Below, one piece after another: positions 1 to 9,209 of a stretch of DNA of 64,000 nucleotides. The stretch is from Naganishia liquefaciens (lineage: Eukaryota; Basidiomycota; Tremellomycetes; Filobasidiales; Filobasidiaceae), in assembly GCA_013423385.1 (NCBI GenBank), contig BLZA01000035.1:124001-188000 (forward strand). Reading direction: 5' to 3'. Below the pieces are notes generated by a model. It was not told where the DNA came from and searched no databases. It saw only the letters and a program-made list of their open reading frames with translations. Numbering within the stretch: the first letter of the stretch is position 1; each line of letters starts with the position of its first letter. A program made the position numbers and the translations under genes.

Positions 1-305
1 ACATAACGGGCACCAGTAACTCGGCAGTGGGGACAGCTTTGCCCTAGTATCGTTTGCCATCCGTTCCAGTTTCTCAGCACCCAGTCTGACCCACGTACGC
101 ACAGAAGACTTCAGTCATTTGCCGATACACGCTCAAGGATTCTGAGAGGTCTCCGAAGCAGTAGTCGATGGCTCTGTTCCCTCTTTCGTGAAGGCTTCCC
201 CTCTCCTGAATCTTTGCCAGAGCTGATTCAAACGACTGGTGGTTCGGTGGCCCCTAGCTGGTACAGTCCCGCTCGAGCCTGCGCCATCACCGGTCATCGA
301 AGATG
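1..305. other. window edge, no gene seen
   Basis: Only short frames without recognisable protein character are present. This stretch lies downstream of the minus-strand gene that ends at 306 and probably holds its 3' untranslated region. Confidence 0.4.
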
Positions 306-1064
306 TCAAGCTTTCCCCAAAATCTCGGAAACGAGGGTCGGTAGGCTCTGTTCCTGCCTGAAGACCAAGTCAAATGAATCAGGTATGTTTTTTGTTGAGC
401 ACAGTTTGGCGGTCTGGCCTCTCACCCAAGCTGAAGCAAGGCCTCCGAAAGACTGCTGATCGCTCGACCTGCCCGCCATTTGCAAGCTTCCGCCGGCGCC
501 AGTCATGGCGTCGGAAGTGTGACCGCCTAGCAAGCTGAGTTCTGAGGGTTCAGGCCCAGGTCCAGTCGCTTCTCCTGCAGCCGCCTCGCTCATGTATTCG
601 AGGACACGAGCCTCGAAGCCCGGGGAATTGGAGAATTCTACAGCCGCGGCGAAAAGGAAATCCCAGGCAGCTTGCGTCAAGAAGTACTTGCCCCTACCAT
701 CTACAAAACTTCCTTCCATCTGCCTTCTTTTTTCGAGGGCAGCGAAGCATTGGAGGAAGAGGGCTTGAAAGCTCGCCAAGTGCTCTCTGCTCGACTTCGA
801 CTTCTGCTTATACTCCTTTTTCACGATAGCATTCAGCTGAACCTTCAGAACAGACACCCTAACTTGTGCAACAGTGGAGCATTTGTCATCTGTGACTGAG
901 GCGAACTCTTCATCATCAAACAGGCCATACTTTTTCAGGGTCTCTTTATCGTGCTCATGCTGAGCGCTTCCCTCAGGGCTTTCGAGAAAGTAAAACAGGC
1001 AACATTTGAACGTTGCCCTCTCTTCCGCAGAAAGCCGGTTCTCTTCTTGAGGTTCTGATGACAT
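306..1064 (-). CDS. hypothetical helical protein, 252 aa
   Basis: I do not recognise the family. The single-exon frame starts at a true ATG and ends at TGA. Residues 1-160 are rich in charged and hydrophobic residues and look helical (for example LSAEERATFKCCLFYFLESP near the N-terminus). A Gly/Ala/Pro/Ser-rich, probably disordered stretch follows at about 160-215, then a short C-terminal segment. No signal peptide or membrane span is evident. It diverges from TEL2 across a 500-bp gap. Similar-looking lineage-specific helical proteins lie at 38949-40451 and 47772-49309, but I see no convincing shared motif. The lack of introns is unusual here, and an extra 5' exon cannot be excluded. Confidence 0.5.
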   Translation of the reverse strand: MSSEPQEENRLSAEERATFKCCLFYFLESPEGSAQHEHDKETLKKYGLFDDEEFASVTDDKCSTVAQVRVSVLKVQLNAIVKKEYKQKSKSSREHLASFQALFLQCFAALEKRRQMEGSFVDGRGKYFLTQAAWDFLFAAAVEFSNSPGFEARVLEYMSEAAAGEATGPGPEPSELSLLGGHTSDAMTGAGGSLQMAGRSSDQQSFGGLASAWVRGQTAKLCSTKNIPDSFDLVFRQEQSLPTLVSEILGKA

Positions 1065-1564
1065 TGTTCCGACGGGGCAGGGAAGGTTCTTTTGTGCGTT
1101 GAGAGGTTGGGAGGTTGATTCAAAGACTGAGGAAAAGATTGAGAGGCGGAAACTAGACCGACAGGAATGTCAAACTTGTTCTGGCTTTTGTAGTGCGCAA
1201 GTGTGTAATTAGCTTTCAATCTAAAAAAACCGCCCTCCTTTGCCGACTCTCCTTATGGCGTCATCTGGAGCGGAAGTAGCTTCTCTATGCACGCAAATTC
1301 AGGGGGCCCGATCGATGCCACACCTTTGCAGGAGGAGAACGTGGCAACCGCAAAGATAGTAGGGAACACGGAATTCTCAAGGGGAACGAACTTCATTGAC
1401 GGTCAAGGGGAACTTTTCTGATCGCCGCGACCTCCACCACCTCGGATGCTCGTGTCTCAGATTCATCTCACCCCCTCCCGTGCTTGATTGAACTCCTTGT
1501 CGTCCCTTTCACGCATCGCTCATCTCGCCATAGATACAGGCAGGTCAGTCTGCTCTAGGGACAA
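1065..1564. promoter_or_regulatory. divergent intergenic region
   Basis: This gap must hold the promoters of the minus-strand hypothetical gene and of TEL2. Pyrimidine-rich tracts precede the TEL2 ATG (about 1440-1530). I see no specific site I can name. Confidence 0.4.
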
Positions 1565-4500
1565 ATGGCATCCCTCCAGGAGATCAAGAGTGCTTTCAAG
1601 GAACCCCTCACACACGTAGCAGTCCTGCGCGACCATTTCACAGCCGTTCATCAGCAGATTCAGTCGTCAAGCTCATCCCACTCAAATTTCGAGAAGAGCA
1701 TCGCAGCGGTTCAATCTCTCCTATTGGAAAGCGTTCTCCCGACATGGAGCGCCGTTGTCGATGAAGATCCCGAAATCAAGAATCTGCTAAAGGGATGTTT
1801 CGCTCCCGGCGAGATCAACGCACACGATAGCGAGAAACTTCCACGCTACAGCAGCAGGAACCTTGCGACAGCGTACGCGGGATACCATACCCTCTCCACA
1901 ACCCTCTCAAATCTCAAAACCTCGCCGCACCTCTTACCAATTATCATCCATCTCACATCAACCCTGTCAGAACGATATGGCCTCGCTCAACTATGGAATC
2001 ATGCCTTTGATGGATCGCAAGGCGACAGACGCGGAAAGTTTGCGTGGGAAGAGGCCGTCAAGATGGTCGTTGCCTTGCCGGGGAAGGTGATGAATGCCTA
2101 TGGGCGTGCAAGGGAGGCTGCTGTGCAGGGGATCAATGATGAAGATGTGGATCGGTTGAATGGAAGGTATATGCTTTTGGGGGGAATCGAGCGGGAGCTG
2201 ATGCCTTTTTAGGGGCTATTTCGATAAGGTGATGCGGGATCTGGAGGCTTTGATGCTCTCCGTCGCCGATGGAGCATCAGAACAAGGTAGGCTTTGAATC
2301 TCAATTCGAAACTTATTTACCTATCTGAGCTCTCATTCCGCAGATATATCGTCACTCGCATACGCCATCAACCGACTGATCCGCGTCGGTCTTCTCATTC
2401 CCCCGTCCCCATCATCCGCTGACGAGAGGAGACCGTCATTCTTCACTCCGATCTTCCCTTCTCTTCTCAGTAACCTTGATCCATCTCCAGCTCAACCAAA
2501 AAGCACGCATTCGACAACACACTACCCCCCGGGATTCTGGCCCCGCCTCCTCCTAGAACTCCATGAATCCGACATCGCATCCCTCGGATGGTCTTTCCTT
2601 CTCCACCTGACGCACCACATCTCCCCACCCACCTCACACGCATGCATTCCACATGCGATTGCCGCCCTCCGTACATTTTTCGGGTCCGCGGTGCGCGGGA
2701 AGGGGAAGGAACGTGAAGTGAGCGATGTTTGCCAGGCATTCGTCGAGGGGCTGTTGGCGAGGGGGAAGGGACGGGAAGCGGGAGGTGTAGAGGCGGTGGA
2801 GACGAGGTGCCGGGTTGTTGTAGGGTGGATTGCAGAAGGTGGAGATAGTGGTAAGTTTCAGCGGTGTCGCTTGTGCCGATTTGATGTCGTATGTTGATCT
2901 TTCTTCTAGCTATCAAAAATCTGATCGAGCGCGTGCTGGAGGTTTGGACAGATCCCAAGTCGATCAAGTACTCGCTCTTTGCGTGGCAACTCTGTGAGGC
3001 TACTTCTAATTCATCGAAGAATACGCTTTTGACAGTCAATCGGATTACAACGTAGACATCACCCAACTGCTACTTCTCGCCATCTCTCACCTTCCATCAT
3101 ACCATCCCTACCTCGTTCAAACATCCTTCAAGCCCTCCTTCCTGGCCAGCATGCAGGAATATCTTTCACACTCGGATGGTGCCATCCGCCGTCTTGGGAT
3201 GCTCGTTGCAGAAGTACTCAGCGAAAAGACAATACCGGATGATGGCGCGCTGCCGCCGGCAAACAAGAGCAAAGGCAAGGCAAAAGCCAAGGCAAAAGAC
3301 GACGAAGTCGAGGAATTGGAGCGAATGCTATCGAGTCTTGGAGATGAGGAGAATGGCACGAATCAGGCTGGGGCGGCGCCGTCGGGGAAGCAGCGGCGTC
3401 GGCTGGATTTCGGCAGGGAGATTTGGGATGGCTTTGGACAGGGCAAGGAGGAATGTCGGCGATTGAGGGCTTTGGTGCATGGCGAGGACGATGAGATACG
3501 CCTGAGCGATGAGAGGGATCTCGAGAATACCACGATCAAGTCGGATCTGTTGGGCTGGGATGAGCAGAAGTCACTCGCATCCGACCCGCCAGAATCAAAA
3601 TCCTCTCGGGTCGAAAACGACAATTTGCCCCGCGGCAGGTCTCAAGCAAAGTCGCCTCCGCCAAAGCGAACACAACCAGCTGAACCAGACTCGGACGATG
3701 AATCCCTCTTTGGCTATTCCTCTTCTGCCAACTCGTCGCGCTCACCATCGCCGACACCATCGTATCTGGAAGAAGTCGCCAGAGATCCGATGTCTAATAC
3801 CAATACGCGCGAGAAAGTGCAGCGACCGGTGTACATCATTCAACTTATCGAGCTGCTACGTGCGAGGGAGGAGCCGGATAAGCTTGAGGTTGGGTTGAAG
3901 TGGGGAGAGTCGCTGATCAGGCGTAAGAGGCATTTTGGCAAAGAGTTGGGTGAGTAGGCTGCAAGGACTGTCTCATTAGTCGGCTGAACCGTTGCAGAGG
4001 AAAACTCGATCTTTCTCTGTCAGGTTCTGTGTGCGCTGTCAGATCCATACGATATCGAAGAGTTCGAGGAGCGACGACAGAGCATGCTTGTAGCGCTAAC
4101 GGCTTGTGTGCCGAAACGGATTGCACCGTGAGTATACCCTTTGAAGCCTTGGACTTGCTAATTCGTTCTTTCAGATACTTGATTGAGCAGTACTTTATCG
4201 GACAATACTCGATGATCCAGCGGTCTGCCATTTTGACGGCGTTGTCCATGGCGGCCAGAGAGACGGCCGGCTTCTCGACCTTGCCTAGACCAAACATTCC
4301 GAAACGGGTCGACTTTCCATCAAAACTGTTGCCGCCAGCTCTGCATCAGCGGTACCTCACCGAGCAGGACATGCGTAGCGCAACGCACGCAAGCCTGCTT
4401 CTGCAAACCGGAAAGGAAGACGTTATGGATGTGGTGCTGAAGAAGAAAGGAAATACAGACGGTGAAGCTGTCCGCAGCCGGCAGCGCCAGCTTCGACTAG

Positions 4501-5159
4501 GACAAGTGCAGTCTCACAGCGCTGGAGGATTGAATACCATTGCCGAAACGACCGATCTGCCGGTCATTCCATTCAAAGATGTCGCCGCGGAATACTTCAT
4601 TCTGCCCATGATTAATCGGTTCTGGACCTACTTCCAGGACGAACTCGCCAGGGAAAGTCGCGCAGCTCCAGGGCGTCGAGGATTCGCCACGGGATCCGGA
4701 ATGATACTCAGCCCAATGGCGCTCACTCACTTTATCAGTGCGCTCACCATCATGCTTCATGCCGCTCAGCACTCGCCCGCCTTCTTAGCTATACTGGTTC
4801 CGGAAGCATTGGAACTGGCAATCGCCTTGGGCACACAGATGGGTCTCAGCGTGGAGGTTGCTTCTCCTGACGGCGGAGCGCCAGCCGAACTCGAAAGCGA
4901 CGTTGTCGCAGCCTCGCTCGAGCTCGCACTCGTGTGCATTAGTGGCGCAAAAGTCGTTGACGGGGGACGGTCGCTTGTCAAGGAACATATTACCAAAGTC
5001 ATGGCCGCCGGAGAGTGGGCATCGGGCATCTTTGGAAAAGAGCAAAAGGGCGAAAGCACGACAACACATAAAGGAGGGATGAAGGAGGACAGAATACACA
5101 AAACTGCGGCGGGCATAGTGCTCACCGTGAGTAACATCGTCGAGGCAGTTAGACGGTGA
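1565..5159 (+). CDS. TEL2: telomere length regulation protein Tel2 (TELO2)
   Basis: Tel2 is the scaffold of the TTT co-chaperone complex (Tel2-Tti1-Tti2), which helps Hsp90 mature PI3K-like kinases such as TOR, ATM and ATR. Seven exons can be placed by hand, with introns at 2167-2212, 2287-2343, 2851-2909, 2994-3055, 3950-3997 and 4128-4174; they give 1092 in-frame codons including the stop (1091 aa). The family signature is in the C-terminal half: an 'IRRLGMLVAEVLSE' segment (about 3185-3225), then 'RPVYIIQLIELLRA', and 'YLIEQYFIGQYSMIQRSAIL' (4175-4240), as in the Tel2 C-terminal domain. The N-terminal half is a divergent helical solenoid. A charged Ser/Pro-rich loop (about 3270-3800) is probably disordered. 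The identification is firm; the exact 3' end could shift if a last small intron exists near 5127. Confidence 0.9.
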
Positions 5160-5492
5160 CCCAACTTTGTTGTAAGCGATTCGATTGGTGGATGTCTCAG
5201 TATGTTGTGATGCGTACGGACTCGTCTACATCAGTATTGCTGGAAAGCGAACAATTTGTAGCTTGAAGGCAAGCTGAACATGACATATAATGCTATCTAA
5301 ACACCCTTACAAGTATGAACTTGCTGATACAGAGTAGAGACCTTTTTTTTCTTGACTACTTTTGTTCTCCCACCGTTTTTCAACGCCCCGTTCAGAACCC
5401 AGAGAAACTGCCTGCTTCGGGGAGCAGAGGCGCATCAGGCGTCGCTCCTGCATTCCACGTCTTTGCTATACCTACTACCGCTCGTGACCTTA
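5160..5492. other. convergent 3' gap
   Basis: This AT-richer stretch lies between the stop codons of TEL2 (+) and the RNase T2-oxidase fusion (-). It should hold both 3' untranslated regions. A T8 run lies near 5344. No gene is seen. Confidence 0.4.
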
Positions 5493-8400
5493 TCAAGAAT
5501 TCGACTTCGCAGTCCGCAACGGGTCGCCGTAAGCATCGTTCGGATCGTCTCCGACACAGTGATGGCACCAGAAATGATTTCCGGGATCGTGCGCCTCCTT
5601 GATGGCCAACAGCTGTTCATATGTCTTTTCGCCCCAATAGCGTGTCGTCCAATTGTGCAATACATAGGAGCTCTCGGAGAAATAGCTGTTCGGCCCAATT
5701 GCGTATACCGTGTTCGTAGCTTGCTCGGTAGACAAAGTACGTGCGTTCCATAACAGCACGCCCGAACGAAGTCCAGGCGAAATGGATGTGTCGTCCGGCT
5801 GTACACTTCCCAAATTGCCAGTGATCGAGTTGTAAAGGAAATGGAAACCGCAACGGTAGCCATCTTTGTCGGGCGAAGTCGGGTCGGGTTTCTGCAAAGA
5901 CGCTACACAGATATCCAAGACCTCCATCATTGTGGGTGCGAATTGCGTTTTCATGGCCTGGCGCGAAACAAAGACCGAGTTTTGAGAGCCTGTAGCAGCA
6001 TCTGATGGTGGAGTCGAAGCTGGGAGGGGATTGCTCACGGAGAGCAGGAACTTATTGGCAGGCATGGTCAGAACGTAGTCGTAGACCGAATTGAAATTGC
6101 GCTCTTCGACAGTCTCCACTTGCAATACCGTCTTGAGACCGTCAAGGAACAGGCGATAATCCGGCTCGTCCTGACCACCAGCGTAGAAGTATTCGAAACT
6201 GAGTTGCCATGTGACAGCGCAAAGACCGCCCGTCTTGTAGTCGGTGGTGTTGATGAAGAACCCAGGCTGTGTGCTGACCTTGTCGTTCAACATCAGCGTC
6301 CATTCGGAGAATCGGATCCACATGGCTCTCAACCATTCATAGCCGAACCCATTCGAGTCGGGGCAGAAGGTGCCGCTCTGAGTCATAAAGACGTGACTGA
6401 GACCGCCATCGGGCACGGCATGCGCCCTGATGGTCATGGAAGTGATGATGCCCCATACACCCCCGCCTCCGCCACGCATGGCCCAAAAGAGCTGAGGATT
6501 GTGACGTCTGCTGACAATTTTCTTGTGCACCATCGGTTGTCCATTCGCCGTTCGGCCAATCTGCATGATCTCGGCCTCTAGCAAATTGTCAACACCCAGC
6601 CCAAACATCGGCCCCAACGGACCGTGGCCTCCTCCAAGATGCCAGCCGATCATTCCGACCGTTGAGCACCAGCCTGACGCGATAAGCCGCTCGTACTCTG
6701 CCGAGAAGGCGTGCATTTCAGAAAAGATGTTGCCAGCACCAAACTTGAAAACACCGTCTGGAGCGAGTGTTGGATCTTCCTCCCATTTGGGCACGAAAGC
6801 TTTATCTTTGAGCAAAATTGTGCGAATCAGGATTCCACCCGTCGGACAGGAGTTGCGGCTATTGTACTCGTGGCCTGTGCCGGCGGTAGATATGCATAGC
6901 CGATGTCGGGCAGCGAAAGTCAAGGCGCTAGCGATATGTCGTTCGTTGAGAGGGAACACCACAATATACGGATTCCAGTCTCGGTACTCATTCTGATGAA
7001 CAGCTGCCTTACACATGTCGGACACGTTGTTAAATGTTTTCGGGTCCGTGAATGCCGTGAAGCATGGGCGCTTCATTTCCTCCATGTCATCGTAGTGATA
7101 CAAGGCTTTCAAGCCAGAAGGTGTGCTTCCAAGGCCGTAGAAGGATTGGTTGTTGTCAGACCCGGTTGGTACCGGTGCAGGTTGGGGTTGCGGGAAGCCA
7201 TTCCATTGGAGACCAAGCCGAGGTTCTTCTGGATTCAACTCCTGCTCGAGCTGTTCAATCTCCTCATTGGTAGGCCAGCAACTAGAATCTTCAGGAGTGC
7301 ACCAATTGTGGGCTGGTACAGAGATCTTCGCTTCGTCGCGTGGCTGTGCAGCTTGCGCGAAAGTGATAGATCTGGCTGAATCGCAGGATCCGAATCCACA
7401 GTTGTCGTTTTCAGGACCACAAGAGTAGCTGCAATGGAGATCGCAGGGATTACATCGACCCATGACCCAACGGGCACGGGGTGCTGTGTCACTCGGCGAC
7501 ACTGAATCCGTTTGATCACAGTCGAGCAGAGCATACGTATAGACAGGGTGGTATTGAGTTTGATAGACGCAGGTGACGACGCTGCCGTCGGTGCCGGCAA
7601 GGAATATCGATTTCTGCTTCTCCTCGGAATGAGAAACTGCGTAATGCTCTATTCCACGACTAGGATAGTTTGGCCATTCCAGTGATGCTTGGCCGTTCGA
7701 GGTAAAGTTCCACCTGGCCATGCCCACCTGGTAATCCCGAGATACTTGCAATGAGCGCCATGAACCCAGCATCACCGGAGGAGCGCCCGCAATGCCCGGC
7801 TGAGAGGGGCTCATAGGGCATCGCTCCTTCGGTTTGGCTGAAGCTTCCACCTGTTGTGCGGAGCCGGTAGCGTTGGTGGCTGTGACCGGTGAGAAGTCGC
7901 AATCCGCACCTGAGGACGACTTGCATCGGAACATCAGGAAATTGCCGCAATTTCGAGTATCCATTGCTGCGTAAAAGTCGAGGGGTGCTGGCGTGCCTGT
8001 GTGATTGCATGCAAAGAATGAGACTTCGAGGTCGCCGATATCAGGCAGACGCTGCACTAGACAGTCTTCCATGTGATGATTCGGGCTACAGTCGTGCAAG
8101 ACGATTTCTCGTGGGGATCGCAAATCGTATTGGCAGGTGCCAGGGTACGGGCTGTCGGTAGTGGTCGTCAGAGTGTCTTCAGTAAAAGTTTGGGCGAATT
8201 CGAATTTGCCAGACCCGTGTTGCTCGGCCCCAAACGACCGCCACGTACCTTGCCACGGCGATGTCGTGGCCGGGAACAGTGTTTCACTGGACATGGCTGA
8301 CATTGCGAAAGCCATTTCCGGATGCCTGTCCGTGAGTTCCGGCCGCGTAGACGGGAGCATTGGTGCATTGGTGTTGTCAAGCATAACAGTGCTGTCCAGG

Positions 8401-9209
8401 TTCGCTGGTGGACAAGTTGACCACGTATCGCCGCAAGCAAAGCATTGATCGATACAATCGCTCGACATCCTCGGAACGCTTTCGACCGTATTGTCTGTCC
8501 AGCCGACAGTTGCGAGGTAGGCGCACTGCACGCAGCTTGTGCTGACCAGCGATTCCTCGTCCTCCAATCGTGATTGCAAAGTGGGGTTTTCGTTATACTC
8601 GTTAGCCATGACGAAAGCTGTGCGGTAGTATGCCTCTTGTGGCAAGCGGAATGCCGCACCATCAGCGCCGGGCACGACAGCGCACGTGCCATGCTTCATC
8701 CATTCAGACAGAATAAAACACTCCATGGTATTGTTATATTTGGAATTGGTTGGCCAAAAGTACTGCAGCAAGGTTTCAAAGGACGAGAGGTACGAATCGT
8801 CGAATTCCTCGCCATTCTCGCAGCCATACGGCTGATTTTTTGATCCGCGTCCGCCCTGTGATCCAGGCCAGAGACCGTGAAGCGTGTATTTGGACGAGCC
8901 CGGAGAGAAATCGTTTTGCTGCAACGTGAAAGTGTAGGCGTCGATGGGCAACAGGCCAGAAGGCTTGTGCAAAGCGGTACACAGAGCGAATGCAGGTGGT
9001 TTCTGCTGTTGACCGTCGGCGCTGGTGCACCCCTGAGTCCACTTGAAGTTGCACGTCTCGACGTGATAATTGATGGGATTGGAACGGAAATTGCTGCTTG
9101 GGTTGGCAGGACAGCTATCGGAACGGCCGGTACAGAGAGCCGAGGTCTCTGTAAGCAGTGTGATCCATGCGAGCAGCACAACAGCTGAGCTTGGAAGAGA
9201 CCACCTCAT
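5493..9209 (-). CDS. secreted RNase T2 fused to BBE-type FAD oxidase, 1238 aa
   Basis: One uninterrupted frame encodes four parts. Residues 1-24 are a signal peptide. Residues about 25-270 are an RNase T2 domain with both active-site boxes: YTLHGLWPGS (108-117, His111) and SEWMKHGTCA (168-177, Glu169, Lys172, His173), so it should be active. Residues about 270-700 are a cysteine-rich linker with two segments that each open with a G-x-W motif (GTWRS near 321, GSWRS near 482). Residues about 710-1225 are a berberine-bridge-type FAD oxidase: His780 in GTGHEY and Cys848 in GWCSTVGMIGWHLGGGHG match the two residues that bind FAD covalently in this family, and RYWGEKTYEQL near 1190 matches the BBE C-terminus. 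N-glycosylation sequons are frequent. The ATG at 9209 directly precedes the signal peptide. The gene has no intron, unlike its neighbours. RNase activity on extracellular RNA and oxidation of a sugar or alcohol are inferences from the families; the substrate is unknown. Confidence 0.9.
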   Translation of the reverse strand: MRWSLPSSAVVLLAWITLLTETSALCTGRSDSCPANPSSNFRSNPINYHVETCNFKWTQGCTSADGQQQKPPAFALCTALHKPSGLLPIDAYTFTLQQNDFSPGSSKYTLHGLWPGSQGGRGSKNQPYGCENGEEFDDSYLSSFETLLQYFWPTNSKYNNTMECFILSEWMKHGTCAVVPGADGAAFRLPQEAYYRTAFVMANEYNENPTLQSRLEDEESLVSTSCVQCAYLATVGWTDNTVESVPRMSSDCIDQCFACGDTWSTCPPANLDSTVMLDNTNAPMLPSTRPELTDRHPEMAFAMSAMSSETLFPATTSPWQGTWRSFGAEQHGSGKFEFAQTFTEDTLTTTTDSPYPGTCQYDLRSPREIVLHDCSPNHHMEDCLVQRLPDIGDLEVSFFACNHTGTPAPLDFYAAMDTRNCGNFLMFRCKSSSGADCDFSPVTATNATGSAQQVEASAKPKERCPMSPSQPGIAGAPPVMLGSWRSLQVSRDYQVGMARWNFTSNGQASLEWPNYPSRGIEHYAVSHSEEKQKSIFLAGTDGSVVTCVYQTQYHPVYTYALLDCDQTDSVSPSDTAPRARWVMGRCNPCDLHCSYSCGPENDNCGFGSCDSARSITFAQAAQPRDEAKISVPAHNWCTPEDSSCWPTNEEIEQLEQELNPEEPRLGLQWNGFPQPQPAPVPTGSDNNQSFYGLGSTPSGLKALYHYDDMEEMKRPCFTAFTDPKTFNNVSDMCKAAVHQNEYRDWNPYIVVFPLNERHIASALTFAARHRLCISTAGTGHEYNSRNSCPTGGILIRTILLKDKAFVPKWEEDPTLAPDGVFKFGAGNIFSEMHAFSAEYERLIASGWCSTVGMIGWHLGGGHGPLGPMFGLGVDNLLEAEIMQIGRTANGQPMVHKKIVSRRHNPQLFWAMRGGGGGVWGIITSMTIRAHAVPDGGLSHVFMTQSGTFCPDSNGFGYEWLRAMWIRFSEWTLMLNDKVSTQPGFFINTTDYKTGGLCAVTWQLSFEYFYAGGQDEPDYRLFLDGLKTVLQVETVEERNFNSVYDYVLTMPANKFLLSVSNPLPASTPPSDAATGSQNSVFVSRQAMKTQFAPTMMEVLDICVASLQKPDPTSPDKDGYRCGFHFLYNSITGNLGSVQPDDTSISPGLRSGVLLWNARTLSTEQATNTVYAIGPNSYFSESSYVLHNWTTRYWGEKTYEQLLAIKEAHDPGNHFWCHHCVGDDPNDAYGDPLRTAKSNS

